From positions 1,302,001-1,366,000 of the forward strand of contig NZ_CP049801.1 of the NCBI RefSeq assembly GCF_011578045.1: a DNA stretch of 64,000 nt, written 5' to 3'. A model generated the notes under the pieces. It saw nothing but the letters and a program-made list of their open reading frames with translations, was not told the DNA's origin and made no database searches. Positions 55,297 through 64,000 of the stretch are shown in pieces. Positions within the stretch are counted from its first letter, which is position 1; the number at the start of each line of letters is the position of its first letter. A program made the translations under genes and the position numbers. The DNA comes from Acinetobacter shaoyimingii (lineage in GTDB: Bacteria; Pseudomonadota; Gammaproteobacteria; Pseudomonadales; Moraxellaceae).

Positions 55297-55675
55297 TCAT
55301 GCAGAATTAACAATGAGAATGTTGGCTTTCATGTGTTGTAAAGACTGCTGAAAGTCCAACAAACACTCATGCGACTATGATTTAGCCAATTAAACAATTT
55401 TTAATAAAATAATCTAGAACAAGATAAAGAGTGAAAAGTGATGTATTGAATGAGATAGGAATTATTTAGATACAAGCTCAGTAAGGCATACATAGACACC
55501 ACATTCAATTTTTTTATCTGAAAATAAAAGCTTTCTTCAGTTTTCAGTGATTATTTCCTTACATTATCCTGCATTGGTATCTAGCTGATTTGGTCAATAA
55601 GAAGTAGAATATGCGCTCTCTTCAAGTCACATTGTGGCATGGTTCGAAAGACCAGCCCGTGGAGCCAAAATCAGC
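55297..55675. other. purL upstream region
   Basis: 379 bp. A 52-codon upstream frame (ATG 55611, stop 55767-55769) overlaps the purL start in another register. No strong hairpin or PurR-type palindrome was found. Confidence 0.35.
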
Positions 55676-58600
55676 ATGTTTATCGTGGCCGGTGCACCAG
55701 CACACTCTTCTTTTAAGCAAACTCAACTACTCTCACGTCTATCGTCAATTAGTTCTGTTCAGTCAATAGAAAGTCAATGGGTCTATTTGTTTGACCAAGC
55801 CCTCAACGAACAACAACAGCAATCTGCTTTACAGCTACTCAATGATGGTGAATCTTTTGAAATTCGCCAAGCTACAAGTGATGAAGTTCAGATTTTAGTC
55901 ACACCACGTTTAGGTACGATTTCTCCGTGGTCATCTAAAGCGACTGACATTTTTGCGAACTGTAATACTCCGATACACCGCCTTGAACGCGGTGTTTTGT
56001 TTACTTTAAAAGGTATCTCAGAAGTATCAAATGAAGTAAAACAAGTCTTACATGACCGTATGACTGAAAGTGTGTTCAATCGAATTGAAGATGCTTCAGC
56101 ACTGTTCTTGGAAACTGAACCAAAACCTTTAAATAGCATCGATATTTTAGGTGAAGGTAAAGAAGCGCTGGTTCAAGCAAACTCAGAATTTGGTTTTGCA
56201 TTGTCAGATGAAGAAATTGATTATTTAACTGATGCATTTACCAAGATGGGTCGTAACCCGCATGACATTGAACTCATGATGTTTGCACAAGCAAACTCTG
56301 AGCATTGCCGTCATAAAATCTTTGGTTCTGAATGGACAATCGATGGGGAAGTTCAACCATTGTCATTGTTCCAAATGATTAAGAATACTTATAAAGAATC
56401 TCCAACAGATGTTTTGTCGGCATATAAAGACAATGCGTCAGTGATTGTGGGTTTTGACACGCACCGTTTCTATCCAACTCAAGAAGAAAATGGTCAGCAC
56501 GTTTATAAATATAAGAGCCAAGCTGCCCATATCTTAATGAAAGTTGAAACGCATAACCATCCAACTGCGATTGCGCCATTTGCGGGTGCTGCGACAGGTT
56601 CGGGCGGTGAAATCCGTGATGAAGGTGCAACAGGTCGTGGTGGTAAACCAAAAGCAGGTTTAACGGGTTTTACAGTTTCAAACTTGAATATTCCAGGTTT
56701 TGAACAACCTTGGGAAGAACACTACGGTAAACCATCTCGTATGGCATCTCCACTTCAGATTATGATTGAAGGGCCTTTGGGTGGTGCAGCGTTTAACAAC
56801 GAATTTGGTCGTCCTGCGCTCAATGGTTATTTCCGTACTTTTGAACAAAACGTCAATGGTGAAGTGAAAGGCTTCCATAAGCCAATCATGATTGCGGGTG
56901 GTTACGGTAATATCCGTCCTGACCATGTTGAAAAAGATGCCATTCAACCAGGCGATTTACTCATCGTGTTGGGTGGACCTGCAATGCTCATCGGTTTAGG
57001 TGGTGGTGCAGCATCTTCAGTCGACAGCGGTAAATTGGGTGAAAATCTTGACTTTGCTTCTGTACAACGTGAAAACCCAGAAATGGAACGTCGTTGCCAA
57101 GAAGTGATCGATACTTGTTGGCGCTTTGAAGACAATAACCCAATCGTGTCTGTGCATGATGTGGGTGCGGGCGGCGTATCGAATGCAATGCCTGAATTGG
57201 TGAATGACCATGAACTTGGTGCAGTGTTGAATCTTCGTAAGATTCCATCGCTTGAGCCAGGGATGTCGCCAATGGAAATCTGGTCAAACGAAGCGCAAGA
57301 ACGTTATGTGTTAGCGATTCGTCCAGAGTCATTGCCATTATTCGAATCGATCTGTGCGCGTGAACGTTGTCCGTTTGCTGTATTGGGTGAAGCAACTGAA
57401 GCTCGTCATTTAACAGTTGAAGATCCGTTATTTGAAAACAAAGCTGTCGATATGCCAATGCAAGTCATGTTGGGTGGTACGCCACGCATGAGTCGTTCTT
57501 ATGAAACGATTGAACGTAAAGGCGATGATTTCGAAGCTTCAAAAGTCACTGACCTAAAAGATGCAATTTATCGTGTACTTAAAAATCCAACTGTTGCATC
57601 TAAATCATTCCTGATCACTATTGGTGACCGTTCAATTACAGGTATGGTTGCACGTGATCAGTTTGTAGGCCCTTGGCAAGTTCCAGTTGCTGATGCTGCG
57701 GTAACAACAACAAGCTTAGTCGGTTACACAGGTGAAGCAATGGCAATGGGTGAACGTCCACCTGTGGCTTTGCTTAATCCTGCAGCTTCCGCGCGCTTGG
57801 CAGTAGCGGAATCGATTTCGAATATTATGTCTGCAAAAATCGAGCAAATTAGCGACATTAAATTGTCTGCAAACTGGATGGCAGCAGCAGGTCAAAAAGG
57901 TGAAGACCAAGCCTTATTCGAAGGTGTAAAAGCCATTGGTATGGAAATGTGTCCTGCTTTGGGTATCGCAATTCCGGTAGGTAAAGATTCTTTATCTATG
58001 CGTACCACTTGGAATGAAGACGGTGTTGATAAATCTGTCACTTCGCCAATGACAGGGGTGATTACCGCATTTGCACCAGTCACAGATGTTCGCAAAACTT
58101 TAACCCCCGAACTTAAAAATATTGAATCTGTACTTGTACGTATCGATTTGTCTAAAGGTCAATTCCGTCTTGGCGGTTCGATTTTAGCGCAAGTCTATAA
58201 AGCAATTGGTTCGGTAACACCAGATGTCGACAGTTTTGATGATTTCAAAGCATTCTTTGCATTGGTTCAAGATTGGAATAGTCGTGGCTTAATCAAAGCC
58301 TACCATGATATTGGTGATGGTGGTTTAATCGCAACTGTTGCAGAAATGATGTTTGCTTCACGCTTAGGTGTAGCTTTAGAAGATCAATCGGTTGAATCGT
58401 TATTTGCAGAAGAAATTGGTGCAGTTCTTCAAATTTCTAAAGCGGATTGGGCAACTCTTGAATCTGAAGTTGCAACATCTAGCTTAAAAGATGCGATTAC
58501 AGTTGTAGGTACTGTAAATACGACAGATACTTTAACGATAAACGGTTTAAGTCTTGATCGTAGCGATTTACAAGTTGCGTGGACTGAGGTGTCTCATCAA

Positions 58601-59509
58601 ATTCAGCGTTTACGTGACAATGTTGAAACTGCAGACCAAGAATTTGCTTTAATCACAGATAAATCTCATAAAGGTTTAATTGCCAAACCGACCTTTGACC
58701 TTAATGAAGAAATTGAAGCGCCGTACATCAATGAACGCCGTCCAAGCATGGTGATTCTGCGTGAACAAGGTGTGAACGGTCATGTAGAAATGGCTGCGGC
58801 ATTTGATAAAGTTGGCTTTAATACCGTTGACGTTCACATGAGTGATTTGCTTGCAGGTCGTATTAGTCTTGATGACTTCGAAGGCTTGGTGGCATGTGGT
58901 GGTTTCTCTTACGGTGACGTGCTTGGCGCTGGCGGTGGCTGGGCAAAATCAGTTCTGTTCAATCCAAAGCTTCGTGACCAATTTGAGAAATTCTTCAACC
59001 GTCAAGATACCTTCTCTTTAGGTATTTGTAATGGTTGTCAAATGTTGTCACAACTTGCGCCTTTAATTCCAGGTGCTGAACATTGGCCACGTTTCCATCG
59101 TAATACCTCTGAAATGTTTGAAGCGCGTGCGGTCAATGTTCGTGTTGAAAAATCAAATTCAGTTTTGCTTGAAGGTATGGATGGTTCGATTCTACCGATT
59201 GCAGTAGCACATGGTGAAGGTCGTGTGGTTGCACCTGAATCAAGTATTGCAGCATTGAATGCGGGCAATCAAGTGATTCTACGTTATGTGGATAGTCAAG
59301 GTAATGCAACTCAGCATTATCCATTGAACCCGAATGGTTCTCCTGAAGCCATTTCAGGTGTGACATCTGTTGACGGTCGTGCAACGATTATGATGCCGCA
59401 TCCTGAACGTAACTTCCGTGCGATTCAGCATTCTTGGAAACCTGAAGATTGGGATCAAGATGGTGCATGGTTACGTATGTTCCGTAATGCACGTAAGTTT
59501 ATTGGTTAA
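55676..59509 (+). CDS. purL: Phosphoribosylformylglycinamidine synthase
   Basis: 1277 residues, the long single-chain form. It converts FGAR, glutamine and ATP to FGAM in purine synthesis. The FGAM synthase core includes [14 protein letters not shown] near residue 205 and [24 protein letters not shown] near 290. The C-terminal glutamine amidotransferase has the nucleophile Cys in GICNGCQML near 1120 and the His-Glu pair in MPHPERNFR near 1240. The frame extends upstream to 55634, but ATG 55676 begins the family-typical MFIVAGAPA start. Confidence 0.97.
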   Translation: MFIVAGAPAHSSFKQTQLLSRLSSISSVQSIESQWVYLFDQALNEQQQQSALQLLNDGESFEIRQATSDEVQILVTPRLGTISPWSSKATDIFANCNTPIHRLERGVLFTLKGISEVSNEVKQVLHDRMTESVFNRIEDASALFLETEPKPLNSIDILGEGKEALVQANSEFGFALSDEEIDYLTDAFTKMGRNPHDIELMMFAQANSEHCRHKIFGSEWTIDGEVQPLSLFQMIKNTYKESPTDVLSAYKDNASVIVGFDTHRFYPTQEENGQHVYKYKSQAAHILMKVETHNHPTAIAPFAGAATGSGGEIRDEGATGRGGKPKAGLTGFTVSNLNIPGFEQPWEEHYGKPSRMASPLQIMIEGPLGGAAFNNEFGRPALNGYFRTFEQNVNGEVKGFHKPIMIAGGYGNIRPDHVEKDAIQPGDLLIVLGGPAMLIGLGGGAASSVDSGKLGENLDFASVQRENPEMERRCQEVIDTCWRFEDNNPIVSVHDVGAGGVSNAMPELVNDHELGAVLNLRKIPSLEPGMSPMEIWSNEAQERYVLAIRPESLPLFESICARERCPFAVLGEATEARHLTVEDPLFENKAVDMPMQVMLGGTPRMSRSYETIERKGDDFEASKVTDLKDAIYRVLKNPTVASKSFLITIGDRSITGMVARDQFVGPWQVPVADAAVTTTSLVGYTGEAMAMGERPPVALLNPAASARLAVAESISNIMSAKIEQISDIKLSANWMAAAGQKGEDQALFEGVKAIGMEMCPALGIAIPVGKDSLSMRTTWNEDGVDKSVTSPMTGVITAFAPVTDVRKTLTPELKNIESVLVRIDLSKGQFRLGGSILAQVYKAIGSVTPDVDSFDDFKAFFALVQDWNSRGLIKAYHDIGDGGLIATVAEMMFASRLGVALEDQSVESLFAEEIGAVLQISKADWATLESEVATSSLKDAITVVGTVNTTDTLTINGLSLDRSDLQVAWTEVSHQIQRLRDNVETADQEFALITDKSHKGLIAKPTFDLNEEIEAPYINERRPSMVILREQGVNGHVEMAAAFDKVGFNTVDVHMSDLLAGRISLDDFEGLVACGGFSYGDVLGAGGGWAKSVLFNPKLRDQFEKFFNRQDTFSLGICNGCQMLSQLAPLIPGAEHWPRFHRNTSEMFEARAVNVRVEKSNSVLLEGMDGSILPIAVAHGEGRVVAPESSIAALNAGNQVILRYVDSQGNATQHYPLNPNGSPEAISGVTSVDGRATIMMPHPERNFRAIQHSWKPEDWDQDGAWLRMFRNARKFIG

Positions 59510-59528
59510 ACTTTAACGTTAAATATAC

Positions 59529-59560
59529 AAAACCGAGTGAGACATCACTCGGTTTTTTTA
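59529..59560. terminator. purL terminator
   Basis: AAAACCGAGTGA / TCACTCGGTTTT with a 4-base loop and T7; its A-rich left arm also suits the converging small peptide gene. Confidence 0.9.
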
Positions 59561-59590
59561 TCTTTACACAAAATAAATTATTATCAGAAT

Positions 59591-59815
59591 TTATTTCATG
59601 ACTTTTTTAATTTTTTTAGCTGGTTCATCATAGGTGACAGGGCCACAAACTGAGATAAAAGGTAAATTAATACACACGGACCATCCTGTATCAGTACCTC
59701 CTCCTGATACGAGTGCTAATTCATCCATAGTGAGTTCAATGAGTTCTTTTGTAGCAGCATCCTTGCTCAACTTAATTTTTCCTTTGCTCATTTTTATACT
59801 ATCAGTGTTTAACAT
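59591..59815 (-). CDS. Double-glycine-leader peptide, bacteriocin/microcin-like precursor (74 aa)
   Basis: AAGGAAG lies 6 bases before the ATG, which makes the start secure. Residues 28-39 (LTMDELALVSGG) fit the double-glycine leader: Leu at -12, Glu at -8, Leu at -7, Val at -4, Gly-Gly at -2/-1. The predicted core (40-74) has 35 residues with Cys48 and Cys57, a central hydrophobic INLPFISV stretch and a Lys-rich end. Such precursors are normally cleaved and exported by C39-peptidase ABC transporters, none of which is in the window. No immunity gene is certain. It could instead be an uncharacterised signalling or nitrile-hydratase-leader-like peptide. Confidence 0.68.
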   Translation of the reverse strand: MLNTDSIKMSKGKIKLSKDAATKELIELTMDELALVSGGGTDTGWSVCINLPFISVCGPVTYDEPAKKIKKVMK

Positions 59816-60323
59816 ACTAAACTTCCTTATTGCTTGATTTCAGTTTTTAATATGATGTCTAAAACATCACTATTCATGCTAATAAGAAAATAAAATGACT
59901 GTGTGTTTGTTTGGTTTAATTTTAAATAATGAATAATTATCATATGTATATGACGAAAAATAATAGAAAAATTAACTTAAGTTATTGAAAGTTGATTTTA
60001 AAATTTATATGAAAAGTAAAGATTAATTAAGACTGTATGACATATGAATTATTTGTATTTCAAAAATAGGATAATGTTGGATTTGTAAACAATACGTCTC
60101 TAAAGTGTTCACGATGTTAAGACATGTATGATGGATTCAATTAAGGCTTTGAAAATAATAATTAAATAAAAATGACCCTGAATAAATGATTCTTCTATGG
60201 TTAATCTACCCAAAATATAAATCCTTACATTTTCAAACTTGGTTTATTTTTTGCTTGATATAAATTATCTATATAAAAATAGATTTTGCTCCATCAATGT
60301 TCATAGATGAATGAGGTGACAAA
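59816..60323. other. AT-rich noncoding region
   Basis: 508 bp between the double-glycine peptide gene and the small membrane peptide gene. No coding frame with a ribosome site, no clear hairpin and no tRNA were found; promoters of both divergent small genes should be here. Confidence 0.4.
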
Positions 60324-60452
60324 ATGATTAATGTGAATAAATATAATGAATTGGATAAATTGAGCCTAAGACAAAAGGGCTGGAAAATATTTGCTGCTGT
60401 CATTGCCTTGCAAATGCTTTTTCTTTTATTGAGTTATATGTTACATCCTTAA
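60324..60452 (+). CDS. Small single-pass membrane peptide (42 aa)
   Basis: ATG 60324 is preceded by GAGGTGAC about 5-6 bases upstream and the frame closes with TAA at 60450-60452. The first 20 residues are polar, and residues 21-38 form one hydrophobic helix ending in LLLSYMLHP. It has no signal cleavage site, so it should be a bitopic inner-membrane peptide. It is divergent from the double-glycine peptide gene; an immunity role is conceivable but rests on position only. Confidence 0.6.
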   Translation: MINVNKYNELDKLSLRQKGWKIFAAVIALQMLFLLLSYMLHP

Positions 60453-60527
60453 GATATAAACCTACATTTCTCCAACCTCAGTTCATTTATTTTTTAGTTT
60501 GCCTAAAATGAATAAATGGAATTAAGG

Positions 60528-61880
60528 ATGCAAAAAACAATAAAAACATCACTCGCCATGATGATTGGACTCTCATTCGGCTTAAGCTCGATGAGTATTT
60601 ATGCTAAAACCATCGAAACACAAACTATTCCTGTAAAAGAAACTAAAAATTCTAGATCGAATTCTTTGCAGTTATCGAATGCTCAATTAAAGCAATCAGC
60701 ACTTGAGAAAGGCAATTGGGATGCATTTAACTATGCGCAGTTAAATCGTTTAATTTTAGAAAAGGGTCATCAAAGTCCAAATTATGATCCGAAGAGAAAA
60801 CCTTATGTGGTTTTTGACTTTGACAACACTTCAGTATTTTTAGACATTGAAGAAGCAAGTTTGATTTATCAACTGGAAAATTTAAACTTCAAAGTGACAC
60901 CTGCTGAGCTGAATAAAATTATTCGAATAGGTATTTCCGAGCAAAACTTTGTTGAGGACTATAATAATAAAGCTGGTCAGCCAGTCAGCATTAATACTAT
61001 AGCACCCGATATTATTGAAAGTTATACATGGTTGTATCAGAACTATGTAGGTCTTAAAGGTAAAAAGACATTAACACAAGTCAAAGAAAATCCACATTAT
61101 CAAAATTTTATCACTAAAATGCGCTATCTCTATGCAGCAATCGGTGACACCTTTGATCATGATGTGTCTTATCCATGGGTGACGTATTTATTTGCTGGAT
61201 TTAAACCTGAAGAAGTCAGTCACTTGGCTTTGACGGCTTATCAGCAACAACAAAAGCAAGCCATTGGTCCTGTGACTTGGACATCTCCTGAATCCTTGAA
61301 AGGTAAAGCAGGTGCGGTTTCGGTGACATGGGAAAATGGTTTGAGACCCTATAAAGATGTGCGCAATTTATATCAAGCTTTTATGAACAATGGTTTCGAT
61401 GTCTATGTTTGCTCAGCCTCATTTATTGATGTGATTAAAGGTGTAGCCACAGATAAGAGCATTGGTTTTAATGTCCCGAAGCAGAATATCTATGCAATGG
61501 AATTGAAGCATGATCAGAATGGTCGTATTAAACCTGTGTTTAATCAGGATTATTACCAAACTCAAGGTAAGGGCAAGACCCTGACCATTCAAAAGTTTTT
61601 GGTTTCCAAATATGGTTATGGTCCTGTATTTATTTCTGGGGATAGTGAAGGCGACCAAAATATGATGCAAGATTTTAAAGATACAGAAAAAGTTTTGATT
61701 ATTAATCGTTTGCGTAAACCAACATCAGATGTTGGTAAATTTTCAAAATTGGCTGTAGATACTTATGGTCAAGCCAATGCTAAATATTTGTTACAAGGGC
61801 GTGATGCCAATACAGGTGAGTTTATTCCTTCGAATAAGAGTTTAGCTTTTGGTGCAAATGAGGCGAAGGCTTTGAAATAG
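60528..61880 (+). CDS. Periplasmic HAD-family phosphatase (phosphorylcholine phosphatase-like)
   Basis: About 450 residues. The signal peptide is cleaved near SIYAKT (residue 27). HAD motif I is FDFDNTSVF near residue 105, with the nucleophile Asp and a Thr/Ser after it. The motif IV acidic pair is in ISGDSEGDQNM near 371. The layout and size resemble secreted phosphorylcholine phosphatases of Pseudomonas more than class B acid phosphatases. An ATG twelve bases earlier (60516) is possible; a GGA lies 7 bases before the ATG chosen. Confidence 0.78.
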   Translation: MQKTIKTSLAMMIGLSFGLSSMSIYAKTIETQTIPVKETKNSRSNSLQLSNAQLKQSALEKGNWDAFNYAQLNRLILEKGHQSPNYDPKRKPYVVFDFDNTSVFLDIEEASLIYQLENLNFKVTPAELNKIIRIGISEQNFVEDYNNKAGQPVSINTIAPDIIESYTWLYQNYVGLKGKKTLTQVKENPHYQNFITKMRYLYAAIGDTFDHDVSYPWVTYLFAGFKPEEVSHLALTAYQQQQKQAIGPVTWTSPESLKGKAGAVSVTWENGLRPYKDVRNLYQAFMNNGFDVYVCSASFIDVIKGVATDKSIGFNVPKQNIYAMELKHDQNGRIKPVFNQDYYQTQGKGKTLTIQKFLVSKYGYGPVFISGDSEGDQNMMQDFKDTEKVLIINRLRKPTSDVGKFSKLAVDTYGQANAKYLLQGRDANTGEFIPSNKSLAFGANEAKALK

Positions 61881-61938
61881 TGATTCGATTAAAAAAGGAA
61901 CTTATATTGTTTTTCTCCTTATTTTTGAAGGATCGAAT

Positions 61939-62020
61939 TAACAAATCCTTTGTCTGTCTGATTGGACGTCCGTGTCCCACAGTCAGACGGGCGACATCCG
62001 TGTCGCAGATTAGTTGATCG
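61939..62020. repeat. Dispersed twin-hairpin repeat, copy B (family 1)
   Basis: Same block order as copy A at 43039-43127. The stem-loops here are GGACG/TGTCC (61964-61977) and GCGACA/TGTCGC (61991-62006), both with TCCG loops. The element lies between the converging phosphatase and hydroxylase genes. Confidence 0.75.
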
Positions 62021-62027
62021 ACTTTTA

Positions 62028-63773
62028 TTAAACAGTCAATTGAACCTGTTTAAGTACAGCTTTCAATGTATTTAAATAATCAAATTCATTGTTCGTAGAA
62101 TCTTGATAACGCCAAGCCACATAACCATCTGGACGAACGAGTATCGCACCTGACTCATGTATTTCAGATAATTTATTCCAAGTGCCATAGACATCACGGT
62201 AGTCACGACAACCAATCTGAATAACGTCTAAATAGGGCAAATTCAGCGCATCAACAGCTTTTTTCCAACCTTGACCAGAAAGCCCAGTCAATAAAGTAAA
62301 TCGTCCATGACCTGTGATATCCAAAGTCGATTGTTTATTTCCTTTGGCATCAATTAACCATGTATGTGGAATTTTTGCACCTGGGCGAGTTGTTGCTTGT
62401 AAGTAGAGCTGTTCGTCTTTTACGAAAACTTCAGGTTCAATTTCTGCAATTACCGCATTGGATCCGTAGCGTTGATTCAATTCGACACCTTGCGCATTAA
62501 ACTCATAGTGCTTAATTTCTAGCGCTTTAAATAATTTTTGTCGAATTTCTGCACCGTGTTCATCTTCAGCAAAGATACGATCTAACATCTGTTGTTGCGT
62601 TGTTACGCCTTGGTCAAAACCAAACACTTCTTTCAAATGTTTATAGTCAAAGCGAGATTGGTTTGCCCTAGCGACAATTTGTTTGCCCACAGGTGCACGT
62701 TCAGTGGTATAAGATTCCAGTAATGATTCGTCTGCCCAACCTTTGACTGCGTAAGCGAGTTTCCACCCTAAATTGAATGCATCTTGCATACAGGTATTTG
62801 AACCTAAACCACTTGAAGGTGGGTGACGATGTACAGCATCTCCACCGCAAAATACGCGACCTTTAGAATATTCAGTTGCCCACGTTTGATTGACATACCA
62901 ATAAGACACTTTTTGTATTTCGACATCTTCCACTTCGGTGCCAACAAACGTATTTAAACGCGCTCTAACTTGTTGTTCAGTGACTTGAGGTTCGCCTTTA
63001 GAAATATCAAAACCCCAACCCATAATCCACTCATTCCAAGGGGTGATGGCACGAAGTAAGCCCATGCCTAGATCACCAAAACTTGCTTCTGGATTAACAA
63101 TCCACTGCAAAATTGCAGGACGGTTTTTTACATATTCAGATAAATCGGCTTTAAAGGTGACATAAACTGTACCTGCACGCGCCATAATCCCTTCAAGCGG
63201 AAGATTGAGCTGTTCAAGTACACGAGATTTTGCACCATCCATACCGACTAAGTATTTGGCACGTAAGCTAAATTCAGTGTTGGTGATACGATTTAAAAAT
63301 GTTGCGGTTACACCTGATTCATCTTGCTCATGAGAGAGATATTCAGTATTAAAATTATAGATTGCACCACGTTCAGCAGCATTTTTGACCAAAAGCGCTT
63401 CCATTTTCGGCTGGATTAAGTCAACAAGAGGACAAGGACTGCCCTGAATATAATCGCCATGACGTTCATCACCTGTCCCCCAAGCACTTAATCGTGCAAT
63501 TTCTTCACCGACCAAACTGGTGGTGATCAAGCTTTCGCCCATTTGATCCCATGGGGTAGCAATCTGTTTTACTTGATCTTCAATACCTAAATCACGTAAA
63601 ACTTCCATAGCACGTTGATTGGTAATATGGGCACGAGGGCTATTGGCTAACCAAGAAAACTGAGTAAAAAGTTGAACTTTTACACCATAATTTGCCAAGG
63701 CCAAACCTAATGTTGAACCTGCAGGTCCTGTACCAATGATTAAAACATCAGTGTCGTAATGTTGCGTCATCAA
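62028..63773 (-). CDS. FAD-dependent phenol hydroxylase (TfdB-like)
   Basis: 581 residues, group A flavoprotein monooxygenase. The N-terminal GTGPAGSTLGLALANYG binds ADP of FAD, PRAHITNQRAMEVLRDLGIE follows near residue 47, and the second FAD motif FCGGDAVHRHPPSSGLGSNT lies near 310. The order and spacing match 2,4-dichlorophenol 6-monooxygenase (TfdB) of chlorophenol pathways. The true substrate, a phenol or other hydroxyarene, is not known here. It is divergent from a BenM/CatM-like LysR gene, which probably controls it in response to an aromatic compound. Confidence 0.85.
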   Translation of the reverse strand: MMTQHYDTDVLIIGTGPAGSTLGLALANYGVKVQLFTQFSWLANSPRAHITNQRAMEVLRDLGIEDQVKQIATPWDQMGESLITTSLVGEEIARLSAWGTGDERHGDYIQGSPCPLVDLIQPKMEALLVKNAAERGAIYNFNTEYLSHEQDESGVTATFLNRITNTEFSLRAKYLVGMDGAKSRVLEQLNLPLEGIMARAGTVYVTFKADLSEYVKNRPAILQWIVNPEASFGDLGMGLLRAITPWNEWIMGWGFDISKGEPQVTEQQVRARLNTFVGTEVEDVEIQKVSYWYVNQTWATEYSKGRVFCGGDAVHRHPPSSGLGSNTCMQDAFNLGWKLAYAVKGWADESLLESYTTERAPVGKQIVARANQSRFDYKHLKEVFGFDQGVTTQQQMLDRIFAEDEHGAEIRQKLFKALEIKHYEFNAQGVELNQRYGSNAVIAEIEPEVFVKDEQLYLQATTRPGAKIPHTWLIDAKGNKQSTLDITGHGRFTLLTGLSGQGWKKAVDALNLPYLDVIQIGCRDYRDVYGTWNKLSEIHESGAILVRPDGYVAWRYQDSTNNEFDYLNTLKAVLKQVQLTV

Positions 63774-63841
63774 AGACTCCCTGTGCTGAACTGCAAATGC
63801 GTTAATGTGTTGAAGTCTAGGTAAATCTTTTTATGTGTTGA

Positions 63842-63902
63842 ATGAATATTCATATAAACTATAGATAAATTGGTTTTTTGACTGCATCAACATTTAATGT
63901 TG
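63842..63902. promoter_or_regulatory. Candidate LysR sites in the hydroxylase/regulator promoter region
   Basis: ATGAATATTCAT (63842-63853) is a perfect 12-bp palindrome. CAACATT-T-AATGTTG (63888-63902) has perfect 7-bp arms around one base. The second lies 22 bp before the regulator ATG; the two are 34 bp apart, consistent with paired recognition and activation sites of a LysR protein. Confidence 0.5.
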
Positions 63903-63924
63903 CAATTGGACACAGAGGTATGCA

Positions 63925-64000
63925 ATGGAACTGCGACATTTACGCTATTTTATGACAGTTGCAAAAGAACAGAGTTTTACCAAAGCAGCAGAAAAACTGT
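63925..64000 (+). CDS. LysR-family regulator, BenM/CatM-like (5' part only)
   Basis: The first 25 codons are present: the start MELRHLRYFMTVAKEQSFTK with AAEKL is nearly the same as the N termini of BenM and CatM, the muconate/benzoate regulators of Acinetobacter. GAGG lies before the ATG. The gene runs past the right edge. Being divergent from the TfdB-like hydroxylase, it is likely its activator. Confidence 0.75.
   Translation, partial: MELRHLRYFMTVAKEQSFTKAAEKL

Noticed and set aside
56988..57458. 156-codon minus-strand frame inside purL
   Set aside because: It lies fully opposite a highly conserved purL region and has His/Leu-rich shadow composition with no ribosome site.

Overview
The window looks like chromosomal DNA of an Acinetobacter species (Moraxellaceae). 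This rests on gene content and AT-rich base composition, not on a marker gene. Pointers are the dat-ddc pair behind a leader that resembles the DABA-DC-AT motif known from Acinetobacter, the thiE-hemL pair, a 1277-residue PurL, the rluE/icd divergent pair, and a BenM/CatM-like LysR regulator beside an aromatic hydroxylase. No rRNA, tRNA, CRISPR array or prophage was seen.

Layout. 1-5.2 kb: start of a secreted protein, rluE, icd, a membrane protein, two tiny low-complexity genes (a Gln/Asn-rich and a Lys-rich peptide) and a PhzF-like isomerase. 5.3-12.8 kb: an M16 zinc protease, an amidohydrolase, two poorly known proteins and a CocE-type hydrolase. 13.2-19.3 kb: an MFS exporter divergent from a TetR regulator with a repeated 19-bp site between them, an orphan ABC exporter, a CYTH-CHAD protein and a DUF962/Mpo1-like protein. 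19.5-20.5 kb: an IS982-family insertion sequence with a frameshifted transposase and a 5-bp target duplication. 21-30 kb: a large OmpW-like porin, thiE, hemL, a GlcG-like protein, a degenerate EntB-like isochorismatase/carrier protein, an RluA-type pseudouridine synthase and rapA. 30-38.2 kb: an enoyl-CoA hydratase, an acyl-CoA ligase, LysE/LysR, and a TetR-regulated ferredoxin-reductase/desaturase pair. 38.2-43.3 kb: a SIMPL-domain protein and dat-ddc (diaminopropane synthesis), flanked by REP-like hairpin repeats. 43.3-50.1 kb: a Rieske oxygenase, a membrane protein and pstSCAB behind a Pho box. 50.3-55.3 kb: a polar amino acid ABC importer with two tandem binding lipoproteins, and an M28 peptidase. 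55.7-59.5 kb: purL. 59.6-64 kb: a double-glycine-leader peptide gene, a small membrane peptide, a HAD phosphatase, a TfdB-like hydroxylase and the start of its divergent LysR regulator.

Most of the window is ordinary housekeeping and catabolic DNA. The less expected items are: the orphan double-glycine-leader peptide at 59.6-59.8 kb; the orphan carrier protein fused to an isochorismatase fold without catalytic residues; the adjacent Gln-rich and Lys-rich micro-proteins; two families of hairpin repeats confined to convergent intergenic gaps, one showing paired compensatory changes; and the dat-ddc leader, where the start codon lies in a helix and a 9-bp inverted repeat lies upstream.
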